Positions 44,028 through 53,168 are shown, numbered from the stretch's first letter. The stretch is DNA of 64,000 bases from Oceanobacillus zhaokaii (GCF_003352005.1 NZ_CP024848.1:2675001-2739000); one strand, 5' to 3'. A program made the numbers and translations. The notes: generated by a model not told the origin, from the letters alone.

Positions 44028-44959
44028 GCCTGCATCTCCTCTCCAGAAGTTAATTTAATATAAATATCCTCGATTGTTGCAGGGGACAAATTATAGTCTA
44101 TTAAAAAGCCACTGTCTACTTGGCTCTTAGCCCAATCAATCGCCGTTGATACTTCATCTGAATCAATTGTATAAATCAATCGTGTACCTTTTTCAAAGGA
44201 GGAAATTACCCATTTTGGCGCTACCATTTTATACTTTTCGCCTGTGAGACTTATCTCCATTCGTATTTGGTGACTAATAGGCTGTTTTACGTCTCCAGGT
44301 GTACCTTGTGTAAGAATCCTTCCTTTATGCATAATGGCCACTCGATCAACTACCTTCTCCGCCTCCAGTACATTATGCGTAACCAAAATAACGGAAGTCC
44401 CATCATCTGTCAATTCACGGATTACTTGCCATAAATATCTTCTGCGGACAGGGTCTACATCATTCGTTGGTTCATCCAAAATGACGAGTTTTCCAGGTAC
44501 AATGACAGCCATGCAAAAAGCGGTTAAACGACGGGCACCTCCCGATAAACTTTGACCTTCTTTTTTAAGCCATTCTCCCATATTTAACGATTCGAAGAGT
44601 TTTTCCGCTCGCTTAGGATCATACTTTTTACCTGCACGCATTTTACCCATTAATGTCACTGCATCCATTGGGGTGAGAGATCCCAAAGAAATTTGCGATT
44701 GTGGCTGCATAGAGCAAATGGATCTTGATCTCGTGGGTGACTTCAAAACAGATTCACCCAATAAATGTATGTCACCTTCATCTGGAGTATACAAGCCTAA
44801 AATTTGATTGACTAACGTCGTTTTCCCAGCTCCATTTTGACCTAATAAACCAAAAATCTCCCCCTCCTTAATTTGAAAGGTTAAATTATCATTAGCAATA
44901 AACCCCGCCTTGCCTGGTCTTTTAAAAACCTTCGTTACACCTTTTACTTCAAGCACCAT
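44024..44959 (-). CDS. ABC exporter ATP-binding protein
   Basis: A 311-residue drug-type ABC ATPase with Walker A GQNGAGKTT (about 39-47), signature LSGGARRL, Walker B LVILDEPT and the H-loop LVTHN. A C-terminal domain of about 80 residues follows. The signature GARRL is a variant of the usual GQxxR. It pairs with the permease by a four-base overlap and follows the MerR gene by 18 bases. Confidence 0.88.
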   Translation of the reverse strand: MVLEVKGVTKVFKRPGKAGFIANDNLTFQIKEGEIFGLLGQNGAGKTTLVNQILGLYTPDEGDIHLLGESVLKSPTRSRSICSMQPQSQISLGSLTPMDAVTLMGKMRAGKKYDPKRAEKLFESLNMGEWLKKEGQSLSGGARRLTAFCMAVIVPGKLVILDEPTNDVDPVRRRYLWQVIRELTDDGTSVILVTHNVLEAEKVVDRVAIMHKGRILTQGTPGDVKQPISHQIRMEISLTGEKYKMVAPKWVISSFEKGTRLIYTIDSDEVSTAIDWAKSQVDSGFLIDYNLSPATIEDIYIKLTSGEEMQA

Positions 44960-44977
44960 CTAGTTCTCCTCCCTTTC

Positions 44978-45709
44978 CTATTCTTCGTGTAAGGAATGAA
45001 TGTTAACTACACTTTCAATAAAATGAATAACTTCCTTCGTCATCGGATAAAATACGATGCCATCTTGCATGTTCCTCAAAGCATCAGCTAAGTCGCCTAA
45101 TAATTCTTCATCATTTCCAAGCATGCTTTCAGCTTGCTTCATCCAGTTTTCCACTAAAATCCGAGCATTGTCTGATTTAGGATTAAGATCAAGATTATTC
45201 TTAATGTCATCAATGGAAGATATCCATTTCTTAATTTCCGCTTCACTTAGTTGCTCATTTAATTGGAACAAGGACTTTATTTGTTCTTCATTTAGATAAG
45301 ATTCATATGATTCCATTGCTGTTTCTGGGTTTTGAAATAAATGAATAATGTCAAAAATCATCTGCCAGTCGATATGTCCCTCAATCTCAATGGAATAAGA
45401 TACTCCCACAAGCGCCTGTTCCAATATCTTCAGACGCATTTGCTCCTGACGTACCATTTCCAGTTGTTGTTTCAGAGAATCCTGCCAAGTCTGTTTTGAT
45501 TCTTCTAAAACCAATTTAATTTTCTCTAATGAGAAGCCCATATATTTTAGTGCTAATATCCGCTGCAGCTGCATTACATCTTCATCCGTGTATAAGCGAT
45601 GGCCACCATCTGTTTTCGATATGGCTTTAAGTAAGCCAATTTCATCATAATAATCTAATGTCCTTACCGTTACACTTGTCTTTTTGGATAACTGACCGAT
45701 TGTATACAT
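44978..45709 (-). CDS. MerR-family regulator (TipA/BmrR-like layout)
   Basis: A 243-residue regulator. The winged helix at 1-70 contains YTIGQLSKKTSVTVRTLDYYDEIGLL and a following GHRLYTDEDVMQL; then comes the dimer coiled coil (about 75-115) and a C-terminal helical domain resembling the TipAS antibiotic-binding type. It stands first in a regulator-ATPase-permease unit, so it probably activates the exporter when a drug-like ligand binds. Confidence 0.86.
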   Translation of the reverse strand: MYTIGQLSKKTSVTVRTLDYYDEIGLLKAISKTDGGHRLYTDEDVMQLQRILALKYMGFSLEKIKLVLEESKQTWQDSLKQQLEMVRQEQMRLKILEQALVGVSYSIEIEGHIDWQMIFDIIHLFQNPETAMESYESYLNEEQIKSLFQLNEQLSEAEIKKWISSIDDIKNNLDLNPKSDNARILVENWMKQAESMLGNDEELLGDLADALRNMQDGIVFYPMTKEVIHFIESVVNIHSLHEE

Positions 45710-45949
45710 ATTTCCTTTCCCCTTTCTCCTAAATTAACTTCAGTATAAATCAACACGTTACGTGCTGTTCAAGCAGAAATAGTAAAAAAATGAAAATATT
45801 TTATAATGAGACTTTTAATCCAGAAACTTGTAAGTGAAATGTGGATAAAATGTAAGTTCTTTTATTAACGCCCTAGATACCCTTATCTTAAGCTAACTGC
45901 CACTACTGCCTTCACAAGTTCGAGACTTCAACCCTAAATTCAGCAAAAA

Positions 45950-45983
45950 GAGCTTATGACTAAGTATACTTAGCCATAAGCTC
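45950..45983 (-). terminator. second terminator behind the LLM gene
   Basis: GAGCTTATG-CTAAG pairs with CTTAG-CATAAGCTC around a short loop with a single mismatch. On the minus strand TTTTT follows. It lies further from the gene than the hairpin at 46018 and may back it up. The remaining sequence of the 45710-46083 gap shows nothing else. Confidence 0.75.
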
Positions 45984-46017
45984 GAAATGCAGGTTGATGC
46001 TGTGGATTTTTAAAAAA

Positions 46018-46040
46018 CATCATACAGTAAATGTATGATG
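46018..46040 (-). terminator. terminator of the SirTM-locus operon
   Basis: CATCATACA (46018-46026) pairs perfectly with TGTATGATG (46032-46040) with a five-base loop. On the minus strand a TTTTTT tail follows. It lies 44 bases past the LLM gene stop. Confidence 0.88.
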
Positions 46041-46083
46041 GTGTATCAAAGGAATCAGCTCACATTATCCCTAATAAAAAATT

Positions 46084-47091
46084 TTAATTAAATTTTCCAG
46101 CTAATAATTCTATTGCTTTTTTGCGGGCTTCTAACCCCGGTATTAGTAGTACTAACAATAATTCATCAGCCTTAAACTGAGTAATCAATTCATATAATTG
46201 TGCTGTGACATTTTCAATATCGCCAACTACCATTCGAGTCCGATTAGCTTGAATGATTGTCTTTTCCTCTTTCGTATATGGATAATAACGAGCTGTTTCA
46301 ACCGATGGAAATTCACTCAATTGACCAAAATTATCAGTGCCAAGTAACCAAAGATCTAAGGACTTCGCATATTCTTCCGCTTGCTCATTCGTTTCAGCAA
46401 CAACAACAAATGGTGCAATAGATACTTTCGGTTCTGGCATAAAAAGGGAAGGTCTAAATTCATCACGATAAGTCTTCGCTGCTTGGATTCCGATATTCAA
46501 TTTATCAATACCAGCAAGCGGGAATAAGCCAAAAGTATAGCCTATTCCTAACTTAGCCGCCATTTTGGCATTTTTGACACTAGTTGATAATAACCACATC
46601 TGTGGAACGGTTGTAATAACTGGATTAGCAGCAATGCCATGGAAGCGATGATTTTCGTCCACTTGGTCGCTTAAATATTTGGTTAAGTCAACAATACTCT
46701 GTTCGTAATTGAGCTTACTCTTTTTATTCTCATTCAGTGTTCGATTCACAATCGGCGTTCCAATTGTATTCCCCAACCCCAAATCAATTCGATTAGGATG
46801 AAAAGCTTCGAGAACACGAAAATTCTCAGCTACTTTATAAGGACTGTAATGAGGGAGCATCACGCCACCCGAACCGATACGAATACGCTTCGTTGCATCT
46901 GCTAAACGCATGATAATCAATTCAGGGGAACTACTGGCAAAAGCAGGCACATTATGGTGTTCTGCCATCCAGAATCGTTCATATCCAAGTGATTCTGCTA
47001 ATTGGGCTAGAGATATCGTGTTCTGCAAAGCTACTTGGGCATTACTTCCTTCATCAATTTGAGCGTAATCTAGAATCCCTAATTTAACCAA
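46084..47091 (-). CDS. luciferase-like (LLM) oxidoreductase of the SirTM locus
   Basis: A 335-residue flavin-dependent TIM-barrel oxidoreductase with LGILDYAQIDEGSNA at the start, WMAEHHN (about 41-47) and RIRIGSGGVMLPHY. It is distinct from the LLM gene at 21785. The start is TTG 47091 with AGAAGGAT upstream. Genes of this type are part of the SirTM/macrodomain operon in staphylococci and streptococci, where an oxidative-stress role is proposed; here it is 38 bases after lplA. Confidence 0.87.
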   Translation of the reverse strand: MVKLGILDYAQIDEGSNAQVALQNTISLAQLAESLGYERFWMAEHHNVPAFASSSPELIIMRLADATKRIRIGSGGVMLPHYSPYKVAENFRVLEAFHPNRIDLGLGNTIGTPIVNRTLNENKKSKLNYEQSIVDLTKYLSDQVDENHRFHGIAANPVITTVPQMWLLSTSVKNAKMAAKLGIGYTFGLFPLAGIDKLNIGIQAAKTYRDEFRPSLFMPEPKVSIAPFVVVAETNEQAEEYAKSLDLWLLGTDNFGQLSEFPSVETARYYPYTKEEKTIIQANRTRMVVGDIENVTAQLYELITQFKADELLLVLLIPGLEARKKAIELLAGKFN

Positions 47092-47129
47092 TTTTATTTT
47101 ATCCTTCTTTCTAAGTCTCGTGGTGCTGC

Positions 47130-48170
47130 TTATACTTCAACTGTCGGAATACTTAACATAAAATTGACTAACTCTTCCTTAGTCAATTTTCCAAAATAAT
47201 TAATTAAATCCAGCATCTCTAAGGATTTTAATAAGTCAGCTTTTCTTAATCGCTCCCCTACTAGAGCCTCTTCAACTTCTTTAACATCTTTCGTTCCAAA
47301 AAAGTCCCCTGTAATTTGGATAGCGGCAATTTTAGCATGTTCGATACTTAAACCGATACTAATCGTTCCAATTGAAAAACGTTCCGTTAAGCGATATTCA
47401 AACTGCTTAAAACGACCATAGTTCCAGTCCCAATTATTGTATTTCTCAGCGGCAATTTTATCGACCCCTGCCCAATCTTTTGAGGTTAATTCATAGCGCT
47501 TCGCTTGACTAATATCATCAATTTCGAGTAATTGACAAATCATATAATCAGTAAATTCCCAGACCGTCATTTCTTGATGTTCAGTTGCTAAATAGGGACG
47601 GATTGATCCTACGCGGCTACGAACTGATTGAATGCCGTGTGATTCAATTTTCTTTTGGTTAGGGTTTAATACGGACACCATTGCTTCATAATTAGGATCT
47701 AATAGTAACGAATACCCAGCGTAAATGCGTCCATTCTGTAACGTCATAGCTGCACCTGAAATTTTCTTGCCATCTAAAACTAAATCATTTCGGCCTTTTT
47801 GTTCTAAATTAACCACACCTAATTTCTGTAGTGCCTTGATGGCCGGTTCATACAAACGTGTATAATTACCATAAATGTCGTTATTACCGTTAAATAAGAA
47901 ACAAAAGCTCATATTACGGTCATCGAGATAAATCGCACCCCCGCCTGTTTCGCGGCGAATGATTTTAATATCATGCTCATCCATATATGGTTGATTGATT
48001 TCCTCGTATGCATTCTGGAATTTTCCAATTTGAACAGCTGGCTGCATCATATATGGGAACAACACATCATCATCTAAGAAAATATGATCTTTCACATATT
48101 CTTGTAAAGCCATTGCCACTCCTGGATCATAAATCCATTCTCCATCACGTTTCGATTCAATTAAATACAT
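47130..48170 (-). CDS. lplA: lipoate-protein ligase (LplA2 type)
   Basis: A 346-residue lipoate-protein ligase. Motifs: IIRRETGGGAIYLDDRNM (about 70-87, the RRxxGGGxxxHD-type loop with Asp here), KGRNDLVLDGKKISGAAM (about 123-140) with the catalytic Lys, and a C-terminal accessory domain. It attaches lipoate to a carrier protein; in the SirTM locus its partner is GcvH-L rather than the usual E2 proteins. GGAGG precedes the ATG. It is 12 bases from the sirtuin gene upstream. Confidence 0.9.
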   Translation of the reverse strand: MYLIESKRDGEWIYDPGVAMALQEYVKDHIFLDDDVLFPYMMQPAVQIGKFQNAYEEINQPYMDEHDIKIIRRETGGGAIYLDDRNMSFCFLFNGNNDIYGNYTRLYEPAIKALQKLGVVNLEQKGRNDLVLDGKKISGAAMTLQNGRIYAGYSLLLDPNYEAMVSVLNPNQKKIESHGIQSVRSRVGSIRPYLATEHQEMTVWEFTDYMICQLLEIDDISQAKRYELTSKDWAGVDKIAAEKYNNWDWNYGRFKQFEYRLTERFSIGTISIGLSIEHAKIAAIQITGDFFGTKDVKEVEEALVGERLRKADLLKSLEMLDLINYFGKLTKEELVNFMLSIPTVEV

Positions 48171-48182
48171 CAGCTACCTCCA

Positions 48183-49070
48183 TTAATCATTCAGTGCTAT
48201 TGTATGTAATACTTCGGCAATATCCTCATCAATTCGCATCGTCTGTGGACGAATCGCATGTGGAATGAAGTAATCCTTCTGATTCATTGTCACAAACAAC
48301 GCCTTAGGATTTGCTTCCGTCATTTGTTGGAAAGGATGTTTAATAAATTGTGGCGTTGTATGCCCAACTCCAATTTCTAGAAAGAGTACCTTCTTATCTT
48401 GATTCTCTTTTAGGAATTTTTCATAGCGTTCTTTCTGCTCATGAAAATGACCATCCTCTACCATTCCTTTTTCTTCATTACGCTTGTTAATTTCCATTAC
48501 AGCCCCACATTTTGGACAATGAGGAACTAATTCTGCAGGAATCTTCATATCTGATTGTTCCTGGGCCATTTGACGAATTAAGCTTTCGTCGTGGTAAGTC
48601 TGTTGATGACAGTGATTAGAACATTGCCATAACCCGTATTCTCCTTGAATACGAAAGACCTTTTCCATATCGAACGCTGCTGCATAAAACGCATTATCGG
48701 CATTCGTTGTGATAATATGATAGTTTTTATCCTTCATTATTCGTCGCAAATTGACATATGCTTCTCCGACTGGTTGATCAAAAAAATTCAACAAACTAAA
48801 GCGACTTTGAAAGGCCCAATATTCTTGTTCATCCTCAAAATCAAATAGACTTGCTTGTAGCATATCAAAGAAACGATACTTCGCAATAAAATCAGGAAAT
48901 GCATCAGTAAATCGTTTTCCTACATAGGTAAATCCAGTTGCGGCAGACATCCCTGCACCAATCCCAATGACAATCGCTTCAGCTTCTTCTATTAGTTGAT
49001 GTAAAAAATCAGCTTGTGGCAGTGATGAATCCATCGTTAGTGTCTGCCAATGTGTTTTAAGTTGTTGCAT
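48183..49070 (-). CDS. SirTM-class sirtuin (protein ADP-ribosyltransferase)
   Basis: A 295-residue sirtuin with the Rossmann motif [12 protein letters not shown] (about 36-47), a TTNADNAF segment (121-128) in place of the deacetylase TQNID, and Q142 (RIQGEYG) where deacetylases have the catalytic His. Four zinc Cys are present (C150, C154, C185, C188). These are the known marks of class M sirtuins (SirTM), which ADP-ribosylate lipoylated GcvH-L instead of deacetylating. It lies nine bases from the macrodomain gene. Confidence 0.9.
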   Translation of the reverse strand: MQQLKTHWQTLTMDSSLPQADFLHQLIEEAEAIVIGIGAGMSAATGFTYVGKRFTDAFPDFIAKYRFFDMLQASLFDFEDEQEYWAFQSRFSLLNFFDQPVGEAYVNLRRIMKDKNYHIITTNADNAFYAAAFDMEKVFRIQGEYGLWQCSNHCHQQTYHDESLIRQMAQEQSDMKIPAELVPHCPKCGAVMEINKRNEEKGMVEDGHFHEQKERYEKFLKENQDKKVLFLEIGVGHTTPQFIKHPFQQMTEANPKALFVTMNQKDYFIPHAIRPQTMRIDEDIAEVLHTIALND

Positions 49071-49079
49071 AGCAATCTC

Positions 49080-49874
49080 CTATTCTTTCATCCCTAATAA
49101 TGTCTGATAGATCTGTAAATCTTCATCTTTAAACACATTAAAGATAACATTAAGTGTTGATTGGTTTTTGCTTAAGTACTCTTTCACAGTTTGAATCGCA
49201 ATTTCAGCCGCACGTTGATTAGGGAAATTGAATTCACCTGTTGAAATGCAGCAAAAAGCAATCGTCCCTTGTTGGTACTCATCAGCCAAGGCTAAACAAG
49301 AACGATAAGACGAAGCTAATAATTGCTCCCTTAAGGGTGTGACGCCACGTTGGTCGATAAATGGACCGACTGTATGGATGATATAGTCTGACGGTAAATT
49401 ATATGCCTTCGTTATTTTTGCTTTACCAATCGGCTCTTTACGTCCTTGTGCTTTTATCACAGCATTACAATCTAACCGCAACTCTACACCTGCACATGTA
49501 TGAATAATATTGTCAATACAATCATGATTCGCTTGCGTACAACCTAGAAAATCACTATTGGCTGCATTAACAATCACGTCTACTGCTAGACTCGTAATGT
49601 CGCCTTGCCATAAATAAAGTTGCGGCTGAAGAGCTGCCAAATCATTCAATGAGGTTAACGGCCGTTCGTTATTCCACTGCGTTAAAAAGGCATCTTGGAC
49701 CCGGATAAATTGTTCTGTCACCGGTTCAGGGCGTCGGATATTACACAGCCCTCGAAATATGACTAATTTTTCTTCTACAGTACCCGTTTTGTACTGCATC
49801 ACTTTTCCCTTAGCATTTGGATTCTCGTTCAGTAAATAATCGATCAGATAATCTAATTGCGCTTCTTGATCCAT
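49080..49874 (-). CDS. zinc macrodomain ADP-ribosylhydrolase of the SirTM locus
   Basis: A 264-residue protein: about 85 residues of helical N-terminal extension, then a macrodomain with WQGDITSLAVDVIVNAANSD (about 94-113, the Asp and Asn that grip ADP-ribose), a GCTQANHDCI stretch with candidate zinc ligands, and the late ISTGEFNFP strand. In characterised SirTM loci this enzyme removes ADP-ribose from GcvH-L. The ATG has only a weak site (GGTAGG). Repeat copy C lies between it and gcvH-L. Confidence 0.88.
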   Translation of the reverse strand: MDQEAQLDYLIDYLLNENPNAKGKVMQYKTGTVEEKLVIFRGLCNIRRPEPVTEQFIRVQDAFLTQWNNERPLTSLNDLAALQPQLYLWQGDITSLAVDVIVNAANSDFLGCTQANHDCIDNIIHTCAGVELRLDCNAVIKAQGRKEPIGKAKITKAYNLPSDYIIHTVGPFIDQRGVTPLREQLLASSYRSCLALADEYQQGTIAFCCISTGEFNFPNQRAAEIAIQTVKEYLSKNQSTLNVIFNVFKDEDLQIYQTLLGMKE

Positions 49875-49903
49875 AACCTACCCCTATTAAGAAATATACT
49901 TAT

Positions 49904-49996
49904 TAGAAAACTAAGGTTTAACCGAGCTTTTGGATGACCGCCTTAGTTTTCACTTATGTAATAAGAAAGTTTTTATACTTTCTTATCTACCAAAAA
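49904..49996 (-). repeat. dispersed two-hairpin element, copy C
   Basis: Hairpin 1 is a perfect ten-pair stem, ATAAGAAAGT (49961-49970) with ACTTTCTTAT (49977-49986). Hairpin 2 is AACTAAGG with CCTTAGTT. On the minus strand it begins 24 bases after the gcvH-L stop and ends 30 bases before the macrodomain start, so it divides the operon. Confidence 0.82.
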
Positions 49997-50019
49997 TAGT
50001 CTAGTAAAGCATTTACTAA

Positions 50020-50352
50020 TTAAGCTTCTTCTAATTGGTTAAACGCTTCTTCATCAACATCTGTTAATTTAACTACCCAGTTTTCTTCTGCTTTGGCTGA
50101 ATTTAATAAGCTTGGTTCTTTTATTAATGCTTCATTTCGCTCAACAATTTTACCAGCCAACGGAGAAGCCAATTCAAAAACAGTTTTCGAAGCTTCCAAA
50201 TTTAATATTGCACCATCTACCTCAAGGATATCAGCATCTATGTATTCTACGAAACCAACTGTACCAATATCATCTTGTAATTCCGGCGTCATACTTAAAG
50301 TATAAACGTCATCATTTTTCTCAATAAATAAAAAGCTACCACGTTTTTTCAT
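50020..50352 (-). CDS. gcvH-L: GcvH-L, lipoyl carrier of the SirTM locus
   Basis: A 110-residue H-protein-like carrier, shorter than GcvH and lacking its N-terminal segment. The lipoyl-lysine is K56 in [11 protein letters not shown]27 lies in ELQDDIG; from memory, D27 and K56 are the very residues ADP-ribosylated and lipoylated in the Staphylococcus aureus protein. It leads the operon gcvH-L, macrodomain, sirtuin, lplA, LLM oxidoreductase. GAGGG precedes the ATG. Confidence 0.9.
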   Translation of the reverse strand: MKKRGSFLFIEKNDDVYTLSMTPELQDDIGTVGFVEYIDADILEVDGAILNLEASKTVFELASPLAGKIVERNEALIKEPSLLNSAKAEENWVVKLTDVDEEAFNQLEEA

Positions 50353-50458
50353 AGTAATCCCTCTTTCTTAATTAATTTGAATTTTACTATATTTACAGTA
50401 TATCATTTGTGATGAATAATCTAATATATTGTTTCTATTTATCAAAATCTGTATCAAA

Positions 50459-50503
50459 TTGACATAGCTCCCAATGGGTGCTAGGGTTTAAGTTAACGTT
50501 AAC
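50459..50503 (+). promoter_or_regulatory. promoter and palindrome before the OYE-like gene
   Basis: -35 TTGACA (50459-50464), a 17-base spacer and a poor -10 TAGGGT (50482-50487). Directly at the expected start lies the palindrome GTTAACGTTAAC (50492-50503), a candidate operator in the divergent region shared with gcvH-L. Confidence 0.45.
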
Positions 50504-50533
50504 AATTACATATCATTGAAGGAATTGGAGAGC

Positions 50534-51724
50534 ATGCAAATGAAGACAACAGAACAATATAGACCTTTATTTGAATCAATAACTCTACCAAATGGTATTG
50601 AATTAGATAATCGTTTTGTCCTGTCACCAATGATTACTAACTCTTCAACCATTGAAGGTTATGTTACTCAGGAAGACTTGGCTTATGCTGAGCGACGTGC
50701 TAGTTCAGCACCTCTACAAATTACGGGTGCTGCTTATATTGAAGAATATGGTCAATTGTTTGAATATGGCTTTAGTATCGATGATGACCGCAGTATCGAA
50801 GGACTTAAAGAGCTCGCTCAAGCGATGAAGAAAGACGGTGCTAAGGCAATTATTCAATTAACTCATGCTGGCCGTTTTTCTAAAATATCGCTTAAAGACT
50901 TCGGTGTCGTTTATGGTCCAAGTGAAATGAACTTAAAAAGTCCCATTAAACATACAGTCTTACCCATGACCAAACGTAAAATCGGGCATGTCATTACCCA
51001 ATATGCCGATTCAACACGGCGAGCAATTAAAGCCGGGTTTGATGGGGTTGAAATTTCAGGTGCACAGCGCTTATTAATTCAAACATTCCTATCCACCTTT
51101 TCTAATCAGCGTGAGGATGAATATGGTGTCGGAAGCCTTGAAAATCGCTCACGTTTTGGTATCGAAGTGTTGAAGGCTGTCCAGAAAGTCATCGATGAAG
51201 AAGCATCTGCTAACTTTATTCTCGGTTTTAGGGGGACGCCAGAAGAAACACGTGGCAATGAAATCGGCTACAGTGTGGAAGACTTTCTTTATTTCATGGA
51301 TCAAGTGATGGAAGTAGCTAATATCCAATACTTAGCTACTGCAAGTTGGGGTAAGAATATTTATAAACAAACCATTCGGCAAGGGAAATTTAAAGACAAA
51401 TTTATGAATCAAGTTGTGTATGACCATATTGCAGGCCGTATTCCAGTTATGGCAACTGGCGGCATCAACTCACCGGAAAAAGCACTGGAAGCTTTCCAAT
51501 TCGCTGATATGGTTGGTGCATCAACGCCTTTTGTTACGGAACCTGATTTCGTTACTAAATTGAAAGATGGGCGGGAAGATGATATAAATTTAGGTTTCTC
51601 TCAAGAAGAACTAGCCGATCTAGCAATTCCCGAAAGAGCCTTTAAAGATATTGTTGAATTAATGGATATCGGCGGTTCACTTTCAAATGATGCACGGCTG
51701 GAATTACGTAAATTGCGTAATTAA
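50534..51724 (+). CDS. NADH-dependent flavin oxidoreductase (Old Yellow Enzyme family)
   Basis: A 396-residue FMN enzyme of the NemA/YqiG-type Old Yellow family. It has NRFVLSPMITNS (about 31-42), AIIQLTHAGRFS near residue 110 in the barrel, and the late IPVMATGGINSPEKAL phosphate-binding loop. Such a gene is part of extended SirTM loci, where a redox-defence role is proposed. Starts at 50534 (AAGGA ten bases upstream) and 50540 (GGAG nine bases upstream) are both possible; a TTG at 50516 is less likely. Confidence 0.86.
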   Translation: MQMKTTEQYRPLFESITLPNGIELDNRFVLSPMITNSSTIEGYVTQEDLAYAERRASSAPLQITGAAYIEEYGQLFEYGFSIDDDRSIEGLKELAQAMKKDGAKAIIQLTHAGRFSKISLKDFGVVYGPSEMNLKSPIKHTVLPMTKRKIGHVITQYADSTRRAIKAGFDGVEISGAQRLLIQTFLSTFSNQREDEYGVGSLENRSRFGIEVLKAVQKVIDEEASANFILGFRGTPEETRGNEIGYSVEDFLYFMDQVMEVANIQYLATASWGKNIYKQTIRQGKFKDKFMNQVVYDHIAGRIPVMATGGINSPEKALEAFQFADMVGASTPFVTEPDFVTKLKDGREDDINLGFSQEELADLAIPERAFKDIVELMDIGGSLSNDARLELRKLRN

Positions 51725-51805
51725 TTAATACTGGTTATAAGACAAAAAACGCCAATTCTATTTCTCTCGTTTGGGAGTGATGGTTTAGCTTTTTTGTGTT
51801 AATAC

Positions 51806-52330
51806 TTAGCTGTAATACTGCCCCTTTAATGATTGCCTAAGAAGATATTTATAACTTCTTGGGTAATCTAGGATAAATACGAATAACACAAGGGTACTAT
51901 TTTCTAGTAATGTCACATTTGTCAATTCACTGGCTTCTGCTTCCGCCTTACCATCCATAAAATAAAGCCAAGGAGTCATTCCATTCACTTAAGGCAACTC
52001 TACGGCTCGCCCACTTTTACCATTCACATCAAATACCGCAATTTGTTGACGAAGGACCAGTGGTGCATTTAACTCTTTTGGAACGCTAATCAAAGTCCAA
52101 TCACCATTTTGCTCAATCATCCGTTCTGCAAATTGAACCTCCGGATTTAAATTTGCTCTATATGGACAGCTAAAGATAGATGCTGATTCTTGATGGAAGA
52201 AACTTTTTTCTGCACCCATCAGCATATTTTTAGTTGGAGAAATTAATTCACTTTTACCATCCGAATCCTCATGTAGCATGTTACCATGGTACATATAGCT
52301 TAGAATTTCGTCATTGAAATGTTCATACAT
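51806..52330 (-). pseudogene. broken pirin-family gene
   Basis: A 113-codon frame (52330 to 51989) and a 60-codon continuation (51988 to 51806) are in the same frame and separated by one TAA at 51989-51991. The first part looks like the pirin core (NDEILSYMYHGNMLHEDSDG, about 6-25, like HxxxEIxxYxxxGxxxHxDSxG), but the first ~55 residues of a normal pirin, including one metal His, are missing. The second part matches the pirin C-terminal cupin only loosely. Truncation plus in-frame stop point to decay. Confidence 0.72.
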
Positions 52331-52599
52331 CCCTACGACTACTCCCTTTTATAAATGAGCATGGTCAATTCTTGCGAGGAATATATACATCCTAAATTAT
52401 GCACTAATTCCCCAAGATTTCTTAGAGTGTAACAAAAAAACGTGCATACTGGATACTAAATAAATATGATTCAGCAACTCCAATAAATGATAAATAAAAT
52501 GAAGCTCTATTAAAAAATAAATTATTATTTAGGAACATTTTTTTAACTATAGTATAGTAACACTTATTAAAACACAAAAAAACCACCAACATTATGTAT

Positions 52600-52963
52600 T
52601 GGTGGAGACGGTGGGAATCGAACCCACGTCCAGAGGCAACGCCACTCAGGCTTCTACACGTGTAGTTGGTATATTCGTAATTCGCTTTTCACTCTGCCTA
52701 CCAACAGGCGTTGTGAAAGCTAGTCTGGTTGGTTTCAACGAACATCCTCAGACGGCGGATATTCGTATAGCCCGCTTAAAGTTGAGACCCTTCAATCTGC
52801 CACACGGGCGATAGCAGGAAGGATCCTTTAGTGCTACTTACGCAGCTGCTAAAGAGTAATTGTTTTCTTTGCCAGTTATATTTAGGCGAGTAACGTTTTA
52901 CGAGCCGTAACCTCGACGCGCAACCTGAGCTCGAACTACCCCTGTCGAATCCGTAACGTCCCC
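52600..52963 (-). ncRNA. ssrA: transfer-messenger RNA (tmRNA)
   Basis: A 364-base tmRNA. The 5' end begins GGGGACGTTACGG (complement of 52951-52963) and the 3' end closes with a tRNA-like T arm GGTTCGATTCC and CCA (complement of 52600-52602). The tag frame runs from the complement of 52873 to 52838 and reads GKENNYSLAAA then stop, presumably with an Ala added from charged tmRNA. It rescues stalled ribosomes with SmpB, whose gene lies just upstream. Confidence 0.95.
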
Positions 52964-53071
52964 AAATTAGGAGAAACGCTCGGGTAAATACGAGCATTAA
53001 TAATTTGTCTATTAGCGACTAATTCTATTATAGCATAAATCACGTTTTTTTCAAGGGTTGGAAGGATTTAC

Positions 53072-53165
53072 TAGAAAACTTGGCAAATGCCAATGCCTAA
53101 TCCCTTGGGTGAATAGCCTTAATTGTCATTACGTAATAAGTTTTTATACTTTCTTATCTTCCAAG
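53072..53165 (-). repeat. dispersed two-hairpin element, copy D
   Basis: On the minus strand it begins three bases after the smpB stop. It retains the conserved TATACTTTCTTATCTTCCAA half on the plus strand, but its left arm is shortened (GTAATAAG), so hairpin 1 is weaker. Hairpin 2 is diverged. It lies between smpB and ssrA. Confidence 0.72.
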
Positions 53166-53168
53166 TAA

